5,025 bases of DNA from Actinomycetes bacterium. Lineage in GTDB: Bacteria; Actinomycetota; Actinomycetes; Streptosporangiales; Streptosporangiaceae. The notes below the pieces were generated by a model. The model did not search any database. It was not told the DNA's origin and saw only the letters and a list, made by a program, of their open reading frames with translations. A program made the translations under genes and the position numbers. The stretch's first letter is position 1. The number at the start of each line of letters is the position of its first letter. Location of the stretch: NCBI GenBank assembly GCA_023425615.1, contig JAFACJ010000160.1, positions 1 through 5,025 on the forward strand. The letters are read 5' to 3'. This document shows, piece by piece, positions 1 to 5,025 of this stretch.

Positions 1-11
1 CCGTGAGGCAG

Positions 12-85
12 CGCGCCCAGAGGGATTCGAACCCCCGGCCGACGGATTAGAAGTCCGTTGCTCTATCCGGCTGAGCTATGGGCGC
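12..85 (-). tRNA. tRNA-Arg (anticodon UCU)
   Basis: Read on the minus strand, the segment folds into a complete 74-base cloverleaf. The 7-bp acceptor stem pairs GCGCCCA (85-79) with TGGGCGC (19-13), with G12 as discriminator. The D stem is GCTC/GAGC. The 5-bp anticodon stem is ACGGA/TCCGT with loop CTTCTAA. The T stem is GGGGG/CCCTC (one G-U pair) with loop TTCGAAT. The anticodon TCT occupies 51-49, which reads AGA and, less well, AGG arginine codons; these are rare in high-GC genomes. The 3' CCA is not encoded (the gene is followed by CTGCC), so it must be added by tRNA nucleotidyltransferase, as is common in actinobacteria. No intron, mismatch or duplicated 3' end is visible, and nothing suggests use as an integration site. 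Confidence 0.97.
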
Positions 86-101
86 AGGCTTGTCGCGCCC
101 G

Positions 102-107
102 AGTGTA
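102..107 (-). promoter_or_regulatory. Candidate -10 box for the tRNA-Arg gene
   Basis: On the minus strand the hexamer TACACT matches the actinobacterial housekeeping -10 pattern TANNNT. It ends 16 bases before the mature tRNA 5' end, which would give a short leader. No convincing TTGACA-like -35 box lies 16-19 bases further upstream; the nearest hexamers are CTGTTC and TGTTCC. The call rests on the hexamer and its position only. Confidence 0.3.
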
Positions 108-269
108 GGGCAACGGAGCCCACCGGAACAGCAGATTTGTGCCCGATTCGTCCCGGACACGGGATCGATACACTTCCCGGTCGGAGGAGTTCGGCCCGGC
201 GGACATGGCAGGCTGAGCTCGCGCCGGGCGGCCGCCGTCCCGGGAGCCGGTATTTTGGGGTGATTTCAC

Positions 270-286
270 TCCGGCCTTAGGCCGGA
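270..286. repeat. Perfect inverted repeat upstream of the FKBP gene
   Basis: TCCGGCC and GGCCGGA form a perfect 7-bp dyad around a 3-base TTA centre, 60 bases before the FKBP start codon. It could be a protein-binding site or a short 5'-UTR hairpin. It is not a normal intrinsic terminator, because no T-tract follows on either strand. The rest of the 86-346 gap shows no credible ORF and no clear promoter for the FKBP gene. A weaker 5-bp dyad (TCCCG/CGGGA, 151-164) is also present but is unremarkable at this GC content. Confidence 0.45.
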
Positions 287-346
287 ACTGGAAGAGTGTG
301 TCCCCATCCCCCTGCCTGATGTCGTCTAGCTGGAAACAAGAGGACC

Positions 347-1429
347 ATGTCGGACAACGAGAAGACCCCCGGTGTGAAGCTGCCGAGCGCCAGGGACATC
401 AGCCGCACCGACTTCACCCCGCACGGCATCAACCGGGGCAAGGGCTCCCTCAAGCGTCCGGCCAACAAGGCCGAGCTGCGCAAGAAGCGCCTCCGGCAGA
501 CCGGCGTCACGGTCCTGGTCCTCGCCGTCATCGCGGGCGTCGCCGGCGGCGCTTACGCGCTGACCCGCCCGGAGCGGGACTTCAAGATCAGCGGCGCCTT
601 CAACAAGGACCCCAAGGTCACCTTCCCCGAGGTCGAGCCCTACACCGTCAGCCGCACCGAGCAGCTGATCAAGGGCACCGGGGAGCAGCTCAAGACCGGC
701 GACACCGCCTACATCAACTTCGAGACCTACCAGTGGACCGGCGCCAAGAAGCACGAGGAGAAGTCCAGCACCTACGCCAAGGACGGTGACGGCCCCGCCG
801 CGCTGCCCGTCGGGTCCGACCAGGGCGGCAGCGGCTTCAAGGAGCTCGACGAGGCGATCAAGGACGCCCGGATCGGCGACCGCTACCTGGTGACGATGCC
901 GGTCAAGGAACTCGGCGACACCGCCGCGGAGACCGGTCTGAAGGCCAGCGACAACGTCGTGTTCGTCATCGACGTCGTGACCAAGCAGTACCCGGTCACC
1001 GGGGAGATGGCCAAGCAGGACGACGCCAAGCTGCCCGAGGTCACCAAGCCCAAGAAGGACGGCGAGGCGCCCGGCATCGAGGTCCCCGACGCCGACCCGC
1101 CCAAGGAGCTCACCGTCAAGACCCTCATCGAGGGCAGCGGCCCCGCCGTCCAGAAGGGCCAGAAGCTCGCCGCCCACTACAAGGGCGTCATCTGGGGCGG
1201 CAAGGAGTTCGACTCCAGCTACGCCAACGGCGAGCCCGCCTCCTTCCAGATCGGCACCGGCGCGGTCATCCCCGGCTGGGACAAGGCGCTGGTCGGCGTG
1301 AAGGCCGGCAGCCGGGTCCTGCTGTCCATCCCGCCGGCCGACGGCTACGGCGAGAAGGGCAACGAGAGCGCCGGGATCAAGGGCACCGACACCCTCGTGT
1401 TCGTCGTCGACATCCTTGCCTCCTACTGA
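347..1429 (+). CDS. Membrane-anchored FKBP-type peptidyl-prolyl cis-trans isomerase with tandem FKBP domains
   Basis: This 360-residue protein should catalyse cis-trans isomerisation of X-Pro bonds in proteins outside the membrane. A basic cytoplasmic N-terminus (about 1-52, with KAELRKKRLRQ before the membrane) precedes one transmembrane segment at about 53-72, giving an N-in/C-out type II topology. There is no lipobox. Residues about 100-212 form a first, divergent FKBP-like domain. Residues 213-253 are a charged, Pro-rich linker. Residues about 254-360 form a canonical FKBP domain. The second domain keeps the FKBP12-type pocket residues Y278, F288, D289, F300, V307, I308, W311, Y334 and F352, including the VIPGW motif at 307-311. 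The first domain lacks VIPGW and the FD pair but keeps a hydrophobic last strand (F206), so it is probably catalytically weak or a binding module. The ATG at 347 is preceded by AAGAGG (338-343) with a short 3-base spacer. A strong terminator follows, so the gene is probably monocistronic. The FKBP assignment is secure; the substrates are unknown. Confidence 0.95.
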   Translation: MSDNEKTPGVKLPSARDISRTDFTPHGINRGKGSLKRPANKAELRKKRLRQTGVTVLVLAVIAGVAGGAYALTRPERDFKISGAFNKDPKVTFPEVEPYTVSRTEQLIKGTGEQLKTGDTAYINFETYQWTGAKKHEEKSSTYAKDGDGPAALPVGSDQGGSGFKELDEAIKDARIGDRYLVTMPVKELGDTAAETGLKASDNVVFVIDVVTKQYPVTGEMAKQDDAKLPEVTKPKKDGEAPGIEVPDADPPKELTVKTLIEGSGPAVQKGQKLAAHYKGVIWGGKEFDSSYANGEPASFQIGTGAVIPGWDKALVGVKAGSRVLLSIPPADGYGEKGNESAGIKGTDTLVFVVDILASY

Positions 1430-1434
1430 CCGGT

Positions 1435-1477
1435 GAGACGGCCGGGTCCCCCGCGGGCCCGGCCGTCTCTCGTTTTT
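1435..1477 (+). terminator. Rho-independent terminator after the FKBP gene
   Basis: A perfect 12-bp stem pairs GAGACGGCCGGG (1435-1446) with CCCGGCCGTCTC (1458-1469). The 11-base C/G-rich loop can pair further within itself. TCG and then five T residues (1473-1477) follow. It begins 5 bases after the FKBP stop codon and separates that gene from the PBP gene. The reverse strand has no T-tract after the stem, so it should work in the plus direction only. Confidence 0.92.
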
Positions 1478-1569
1478 CCGGGCAACCTTCGAGCCACCCC
1501 GCTCGTCTTCTTGAGGGATGCCCGTCTCTCCCGGGCGCTCGCCGCCCTGTCGAAACCCCACCGGGCGGT

Positions 1570-1587
1570 GCGGACGCCGGTGTCCGC
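1570..1587. repeat. Inverted repeat upstream of the PBP gene, possible operator
   Basis: GCGGAC (1570-1575) and GTCCGC (1582-1587) are perfect 6-bp arms around GCCGGT. The dyad ends 5 bases before the candidate -10 hexamer at 1593, so a protein bound here would cover the -35 region. This placement is suggestive, but the arms are short and GC-rich, so chance occurrence is possible. Confidence 0.35.
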
Positions 1588-1592
1588 TCGGG

Positions 1593-1598
1593 TAGGGT
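1593..1598 (+). promoter_or_regulatory. Candidate -10 box for the PBP gene
   Basis: TAGGGT matches the actinobacterial -10 pattern TANNNT. It lies 27 bases before the ATG, which predicts a leader of roughly 20 bases carrying GGAAAGG (1609-1615) as ribosome-binding site. No good -35 hexamer is visible at the usual spacing, where the inverted repeat at 1570-1587 lies. A promoter is needed here because the preceding terminator is strong. The remainder of 1478-1592 shows no gene. Confidence 0.4.
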
Positions 1599-1625
1599 CG
1601 AGCGTCACGGAAAGGTAACGGGGGC

Positions 1626-3842
1626 ATGGTGAACGAGAACGAGGAGCACTCGCAGCCGGAGCACGGCGACGACGAGCCCGCCGTCCCCTCCCGCCAGGAG
1701 GGCATCTCCCCCTCGCCCCGGCGGGGCCGCCTGGTCCGCAGGGTCTCCTACGGTGTGCTCGTCCTGCTCGGCGTGTGCGTGGTCGGCTTCGCGGTCGCCT
1801 ACATCCTCACCCCCGTGCCCTCCACCCAGCAGGTCGAGGCGCGCGAGCAGCTCAACGTCTTCTACTACGCCGACGGCAAGACGATCATCGCGCAGGAGGG
1901 CACCAACCGTCAGCCCGTCCCGCTGGACAAGGTCTCCAAGCCCCTCCAGCAGGCGGTCATCTCCGCCGAGAACCGGAGCTTCTACACCGACCCGGGTGTC
2001 TCCTTCCGGGGCACGGTCCGCGCCTTCTGGTCGACCGTCTCCGGCCACCAGGTCCAGGGCGGATCGACCATCACCCAGCAGATGGTCCGCAACTACTACA
2101 GCGGGCTGAGCCAGGAGAGGTCGGTCTTCCGCAAGCTCAAGGAAGTGATGGTCTCGCTCAAGGTGGGCCGGTCCAAGGACAAGGACTGGATCATGGAGCA
2201 GTACCTCAACACCATCTACTTCGGACGGCAGAGCTACGGGATCCAGGCCGCCGCCCAGGCGTACTTCAAGAAGGACGCCAAGGACCTGGACCCGGCCGAG
2301 AGCGCCTACCTCGCCGCCACCATCCAGCAGCCGAGCCTCTACCAGAAGGTCACCAAGGCCAACCGGGAGCAGCTCCAGCGGCGCTGGCAGTACGTCGTCA
2401 ACGGGATGGTCTCGGCGGGCGACCTCAGCCAGGAGGACGCCGCGAAGCTGAAGTTCCCGACCCCGGTCAAGCAGCAGGAGAAGAACATCTACCAGGGCCA
2501 GATCGGCTACATGGTCAACGTGGCGAAGAAGGAGCTGCGGGAGAAGCACGGCGTCTCCGACCGGCGGCTCGCCCTGGGCGGCTTCAGGATCGTCACCACT
2601 TTCCGCAAGCCGCTGATGGACGCCGCGGTCAAGGCGGTCACCGAGAACGTCCCCTCCGACATGCCCAAGGAGCAGCGGGTCGGCCTGAGCGCCGTCGACC
2701 CCCAGACCGGCGAGGTGCTCGCCTTCTACGGCGGCCGCGACTACCTCAAGGAGCAGCTCAGCAGCGCCTTCGGGATGCGCGCCCAGGCCGGGTCGGGATT
2801 CAAGCCCTATGTGCTGGCCGCCGCGCTCGCCGACGGCAAGGAGCTCACCGACACCGTGAGCGGCGCCCCCTACACCGCCTCCGACGGGCACGTCATCACC
2901 AACTCCCACGGCAGCTACGGCTACCTCAACCTCGTCCAGATGACCCGTGACTCGGTGAACACCGCCTACGTGCGGCTCGCACAGGAGATCGGCAACCCCA
3001 AGGTCACCGCGATGGCCGAGAGCCTCGGCATCCCCGAGTCGCAGCTGACGGCCAACGGCGCCGACAAGTCCGAGACGTACGCCCTCGGTGTCGCCGACGT
3101 CAGCCCGACGCAGCAGGCCGGAGCGTACGGCGCGTTCGCGAACAACGGCACCTTCCACGCGCCGCATGTCATCAAGTCCATCACCAACCGGCAGGGACGC
3201 ACCCGGCAGATCAAGGTCGACGGCGTCCGCGTGTTCAGCAAGGACGTCGCCGCCGACGCCACGTACGCGATGCAGCAGGTCGTCACGAACGGCACCGCCA
3301 CCTCGGCGCAGCTCTACGACCGTGACGCGGCCGGCAAGACCGGCACCACCGACAAGGGCGCCGCGGTGTGGTTCAACGGATTCATCCCGCAGATGTCCAC
3401 CTCGGTGGGCATCTTCCACAGCAAGTACCCCAACCGGTCGCTGGACCTGCGCGGCTACTCGGCGTACGGCGGCGTGCTGCCCGCCCAGGTGTGGCGGGCG
3501 TTCATGACCGAGGCCACCCGTGGCATGGAGGTCAAGGACTTCCCCGAGCCGTCGACCTACTACACCTACCAGCCCGACCCCTCGCCCGTCATCGTCGAGC
3601 CGTCCGACCCCGCGCCGCGGCCCTCGAACACCGACCCCGGCCAGGAACCCGGCCAGGAGCCCCAGCCGCAGGACCCCGGTCAGGAGCCCCAGCCGCAGGA
3701 CCCCGGCCAAGAGCCGCAGCCGCAGAACCCCGACCAGGGCGCCGACCCCGGCCAGGAACCCGACGGCCAGCAGGGCCAGGATCCCGCGCAGGAACCGGCA
3801 CAGGACCCGCCGGTGCAGCAGGACGCCCCACAGGTCCCCTAA
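1626..3842 (+). CDS. Class A penicillin-binding protein (bifunctional glycosyltransferase/transpeptidase)
   Basis: This 738-residue enzyme should polymerise lipid II into glycan strands and cross-link stem peptides on the outer face of the membrane. A cytoplasmic tail (1-38, acidic then Arg-rich) is followed by a transmembrane helix at about 39-61. The GT51 domain covers about 78-265. Its motifs are motif 1 with catalytic E115 (ENRSFYTDPG, 115-124), GGSTITQQ (145-152), RKLKE (169-173) and IMEQYLN (189-195). The transpeptidase domain covers about 350-630 and has SGFK (nucleophile S390, K393), SVN (443-445) and KTG (571-573). All catalytic elements are present, so both activities are expected. 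Motif 1 has Asn and Asp where many family members have Asp and His. After about residue 640 comes a Pro/Gln/Asp/Glu-rich tail with 9-residue repeats and no PASTA domain. The length is within the family range. The ATG at 1626 is chosen because GGAAAGG (1609-1615) precedes it by 10 bases, a rather long spacing. The stop overlaps the convergent lipoprotein gene. Confidence 0.97.
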   Translation: MVNENEEHSQPEHGDDEPAVPSRQEGISPSPRRGRLVRRVSYGVLVLLGVCVVGFAVAYILTPVPSTQQVEAREQLNVFYYADGKTIIAQEGTNRQPVPLDKVSKPLQQAVISAENRSFYTDPGVSFRGTVRAFWSTVSGHQVQGGSTITQQMVRNYYSGLSQERSVFRKLKEVMVSLKVGRSKDKDWIMEQYLNTIYFGRQSYGIQAAAQAYFKKDAKDLDPAESAYLAATIQQPSLYQKVTKANREQLQRRWQYVVNGMVSAGDLSQEDAAKLKFPTPVKQQEKNIYQGQIGYMVNVAKKELREKHGVSDRRLALGGFRIVTTFRKPLMDAAVKAVTENVPSDMPKEQRVGLSAVDPQTGEVLAFYGGRDYLKEQLSSAFGMRAQAGSGFKPYVLAAALADGKELTDTVSGAPYTASDGHVITNSHGSYGYLNLVQMTRDSVNTAYVRLAQEIGNPKVTAMAESLGIPESQLTANGADKSETYALGVADVSPTQQAGAYGAFANNGTFHAPHVIKSITNRQGRTRQIKVDGVRVFSKDVAADATYAMQQVVTNGTATSAQLYDRDAAGKTGTTDKGAAVWFNGFIPQMSTSVGIFHSKYPNRSLDLRGYSAYGGVLPAQVWRAFMTEATRGMEVKDFPEPSTYYTYQPDPSPVIVEPSDPAPRPSNTDPGQEPGQEPQPQDPGQEPQPQDPGQEPQPQNPDQGADPGQEPDGQQGQDPAQEPAQDPPVQQDAPQVP
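3633..3725 (+). repeat. In-frame 27-bp repeats encoding DPGQEPQPQ in the PBP tail
   Basis: Two adjacent 27-bp units (3672-3698 and 3699-3725) each encode DPGQEPQPQ at residues 683-691 and 692-700. They are preceded by a related unit with an inserted GQEP (residues 670-682). Degenerate DPGQEP and QDPAQEP copies continue to about residue 727. The two clean units differ only at a few third positions, which suggests recent tandem duplication. The encoded segment is extracellular, disordered and rich in Pro and Gln. It could act as a wall-spanning spacer, and its copy number may vary between strains. Confidence 0.85.
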
Positions 3843-4219
3843 CGGCAGGCGCCGCCCAGTTTCTCCGGCTGCTCGCGCAGCAGCGAGGTGAACTGGGCGA
3901 CGTCACCGGACTGGCTCAGGACGGGTGCCGCGGTGCGCCAGGAGCCGGCCAGTTCCTTCAGCACCCCGCCGAGTTCCCTGTCGTCGGCCTTGGTGGCCAG
4001 CGCGTCCAGAGAGGTGGCGAAATCACCGGCGGCCTGACCCCACGCGGCGTTGTCGGTGGGCGGCAGAGTCCTCAGCTTGGCGCCGAAGTCGGTGAAGGCC
4101 TTCTGGGTCTCGGCGCACACCTCGTTCTTGTTGCCGGTCATGCCTTCGACGAACCCGCACCCCGACAGCGCTGTGACCGTCATCATGACGGTGATGAGCG
4201 CTCTACTCCCCGCCCGCAT
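3839..4219 (-). CDS. Small lipoprotein of unknown function
   Basis: I do not recognise a named family for this 126-residue protein. It starts with a lipoprotein signal peptide: n-region MRAGSR, hydrophobic stretch to residue 20, and lipobox LSGC (18-21). Lipidation at C21 should anchor it to the outer face of the membrane. The mature part (about 105 residues) is Ala-rich and apparently all-helical, with W60 and W94. C35 and C125 are the only other cysteines and could form a disulfide joining the two ends. The ATG at 4219 is preferred because it gives a clean signal peptide. GGAGGG (4223-4228) lies only 3 bases upstream. An in-frame GTG at 4243 also has GGAGG at similar spacing, but it would add an acidic residue to the n-region. 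The gene is convergent with the PBP gene, sharing 4 bases (3839-3842), and divergent from the SseB-type gene. It is very probably a real gene; its role is unknown. Confidence 0.85.
   Translation of the reverse strand: MRAGSRALITVMMTVTALSGCGFVEGMTGNKNEVCAETQKAFTDFGAKLRTLPPTDNAAWGQAAGDFATSLDALATKADDRELGGVLKELAGSWRTAAPVLSQSGDVAQFTSLLREQPEKLGGACR
3853..3899. other. Nested stem-loop at the convergent gene ends, possible transcription-end structure
   Basis: An outer perfect 9-bp dyad, CGCCCAGTT (3853-3861) and AACTGGGCG (3891-3899), encloses an inner 6-bp dyad, GCTGCT (3868-3873) and AGCAGC (3879-3884), with loop CGCGC. CTC/GAG pairing is possible between them. The structure begins 10 bases after the PBP stop codon and lies within the 3' end of the lipoprotein coding sequence. 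There is no T-tract on either side, so it is not a textbook intrinsic terminator. It may still protect or delimit the PBP mRNA 3' end. Confidence 0.4.
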
Positions 4220-4222
4220 CGA

Positions 4223-4228
4223 CCCTCC
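4223..4228 (-). promoter_or_regulatory. Ribosome-binding site of the lipoprotein gene
   Basis: GGAGGG on the minus strand lies 3 bases before the ATG at 4219. The spacing is short, but the match to the anti-Shine-Dalgarno sequence is strong. A second GGAGG (4251-4247) precedes the alternative GTG at 4243 by the same distance, so the ribosome-binding sites alone do not settle the start. The signal-peptide shape favours 4219. Confidence 0.6.
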
Positions 4229-4262
4229 ACGGAAGTGATCCACGAGCCTCCATGATTGCGCA

Positions 4263-4300
4263 CGGACGGGGGTCCGCAGGCTGTCACGCGACGGTTCGCG
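4263..4300. repeat. Two small adjacent inverted repeats in the divergent intergenic region
   Basis: CGGAC-GGGG-GTCCG (4263-4276) and CGCGA-CGGT-TCGCG (4287-4300) are perfect 5-bp dyads with 4-base centres, separated by 10 bases. They lie between the lipoprotein gene and the SseB-type gene, about 45-80 bases upstream of the lipoprotein start, where an operator could sit. Each alone is weak evidence. No convincing promoter for the lipoprotein gene was found: GTGACA at 4287-4282 lacks a -10 partner at the right spacing. Confidence 0.3.
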
Positions 4301-4368
4301 CGGTTTCCCGGGGCGACCCGGCGGGGCTTCGTCCACAGAGGGAGAACGGGGCCGCGTCAGGCCCGCAT

Positions 4369-4374
4369 TAAGGT
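4369..4374 (+). promoter_or_regulatory. Candidate -10 box for the SseB-type gene
   Basis: TAAGGT fits the TANNNT pattern and lies in the only AT-richer patch (CATTAAGGTAGACAGG) of this region, 35 bases before the GTG start. This predicts a leader of about 28 bases containing the AAGGAG site. No clear -35 hexamer is seen at 16-19 bases upstream. Confidence 0.4.
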
Positions 4375-4395
4375 AGACAGGTCCGCAGCACGCCC

Positions 4396-4401
4396 AAGGA
4401 G
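4396..4401 (+). promoter_or_regulatory. Ribosome-binding site that sets the SseB-type start
   Basis: AAGGAG lies 8 bases before the GTG at 4410, an ideal spacing. An in-frame GTG at 4401 overlaps the site itself and so cannot use it, which is why the start is placed at 4410. Confidence 0.75.
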
Positions 4402-4409
4402 TGGCTAAC

Positions 4410-5025
4410 GTGGCCGAGGAATGGCAGCCCACCACCGCACTGGAGACCCTTCTCACCGGTGCGATCGACGCCGCTGACCCCGAGGGGTACTTCCGCGTCC
4501 TGGCCGGAGCGGACCTCATCGTCCCGCTCGCGCCGGAGACCGCCGAGCAGGTCCTCGCGAACACCGTCCAGCCGCTGTGGCCCACCCACGAGCTCGACGG
4601 CCGCACCCACGTGCTCGTCTACACCTCCCCCGAGGCGATGCGCGCCCACCTGGGCCCGCGCTTCCAGCACCACCTGCGCCTGAAGCTCACCGACCTGGCC
4701 GCCGTCTGGCCGCACCCGTCCTGGTGGCTGGCCGTCGACCTCACCCTGCCGCCGCAGGCACTGCTCCCGTCCTGGTTCCTGCGCCAGCTCGCCGACGGCG
4801 ACCCGCGCCCCGTCCTGCTGGGCCTCCCCCGCCCCGCGGCGCTCCCCCCCGCCGAACCGCGCCCCGAACCCCCCGCCGAACCGGCGACCCCCGACCTGCC
4901 CGCCGTCCAGCACGCCCTCGCGGCCGTCCAGGAGACCTCCGCCCTCCAGGACACCTCCCAGCAGGCGGCCGAAGTCCTCGAAGCCCTCCAGCTCCTGTCG
5001 AGCCCCCGGCCCGGCACCGGCGAGC
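4410..5025 (+). CDS. SseB N-terminal-domain protein (3' end outside window)
   Basis: The frame is open from the GTG at 4410 to the window edge, giving 205 complete codons with no stop. Residues about 11-135 resemble the SseB N-terminal domain. They show an opening helix (LETLLTGAIDAADPEGYFRV), strands around ADLIVPL and THVLVYTS, then EAMRAHLG and a WWLAVDLTLPP segment. The domain takes its name from the enterobacterial enhanced-serine-sensitivity protein SseB. In actinobacteria it appears in many proteins whose biochemical role is not established, so no reaction is assigned. After about residue 138 comes a Pro/Ala/Glu-rich linker with repeated AEP and PEP units, then an Ala/Gln/Leu-rich, probably helical segment (164-197). 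A second domain may lie beyond the edge. No signal peptide is present, so it is cytoplasmic. It is divergent from the lipoprotein gene. The domain call is from pattern recognition and is fairly confident. Confidence 0.8.
   Translation, partial: MAEEWQPTTALETLLTGAIDAADPEGYFRVLAGADLIVPLAPETAEQVLANTVQPLWPTHELDGRTHVLVYTSPEAMRAHLGPRFQHHLRLKLTDLAAVWPHPSWWLAVDLTLPPQALLPSWFLRQLADGDPRPVLLGLPRPAALPPAEPRPEPPAEPATPDLPAVQHALAAVQETSALQDTSQQAAEVLEALQLLSSPRPGTGE

Noticed and set aside
12..85. tRNA-Arg as an attachment site of an integrated element
   Set aside because: tRNA-Arg genes are used as attachment sites in some actinomycetes, but there is no integrase, no duplicated tRNA 3' end and no change in base composition in this window.
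169..174. TACACT on the plus strand as a -10 box for the FKBP gene
   Set aside because: It lies about 170 bases from the start codon with no matching -35 element, so it cannot be distinguished from chance.
63..269. Short open frames on both strands overlapping the tRNA
   Set aside because: They overlap the tRNA-Arg gene, lack a ribosome-binding site and have no recognisable protein features.
1511..1516. TTGAGG as a -35 box for the PBP gene
   Set aside because: No TANNNT hexamer occurs 16-19 bases downstream.
1433..1618. Small open frames on both strands between the FKBP and PBP genes
   Set aside because: They overlap the terminator stem and the likely PBP promoter and leader, lack a credible ribosome-binding site, and have Arg/Pro/Ala composition typical of non-coding GC-rich DNA.
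326..1705. Minus-strand open frame opposite the FKBP gene
   Set aside because: It runs through the terminator and across the FKBP gene, has a low-complexity Gly/Leu/Val composition, and no domain is recognisable.
1605..3710. Long minus-strand open frame (701 codons) opposite the PBP gene
   Set aside because: It is the antisense shadow of a gene with strong GC third-position bias. Its product is a Gly/Leu/Val/Asp-rich string with no domain, and the plus strand carries complete PBP motifs.
3839..4219. Lipoprotein as a WXG100/type VII secretion partner
   Set aside because: It is small and helical but has no W-x-G turn (the relevant segment reads AAWGQAA), and it carries a lipoprotein signal peptide, unlike WXG100 proteins.

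Overview
The window is GC-rich DNA with strong G/C third-position bias, typical of a high-GC actinomycete. The combination of gene types (a membrane-anchored tandem-FKBP protein, a class A penicillin-binding protein with a Pro/Gln-rich tail, a small lipoprotein and an SseB-domain protein) suggests a filamentous actinobacterium, perhaps of the Streptosporangiales or a relative. That placement is an inference from general resemblance, not from a search.

Layout. At the left edge lies a complete tRNA-Arg(UCU) gene on the minus strand (12-85). A 261-base gene-free gap follows, containing a tight inverted repeat. On the plus strand are a type II membrane-anchored FKBP-type prolyl isomerase with two FKBP domains (347-1429), a strong Rho-independent terminator (1435-1477), and a class A penicillin-binding protein (1626-3842) with complete glycosyltransferase and transpeptidase motifs and a low-complexity repeat tail. 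A 126-residue lipoprotein gene on the minus strand (3839-4219) converges on the PBP gene and overlaps its stop codon. A 190-base divergent intergenic region then leads to a plus-strand SseB N-terminal-domain gene (4410 onward) that is cut by the right window edge. No gene-free stretch exceeds 300 bases.

How the parts fit. The FKBP, the PBP and the lipoprotein should all act outside the cytoplasmic membrane: protein folding, peptidoglycan synthesis, and an unknown surface role. The terminator between the FKBP and PBP genes argues that they are separately transcribed, so any functional link is only suggested by proximity. I see no mobile element, CRISPR array, phage gene or defence system. The window looks like ordinary chromosomal housekeeping DNA. 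The items most worth a second look are the degenerate first FKBP domain, the overlapping convergent gene ends with a nested hairpin, the repeat tail of the PBP, and the unassigned lipoprotein.
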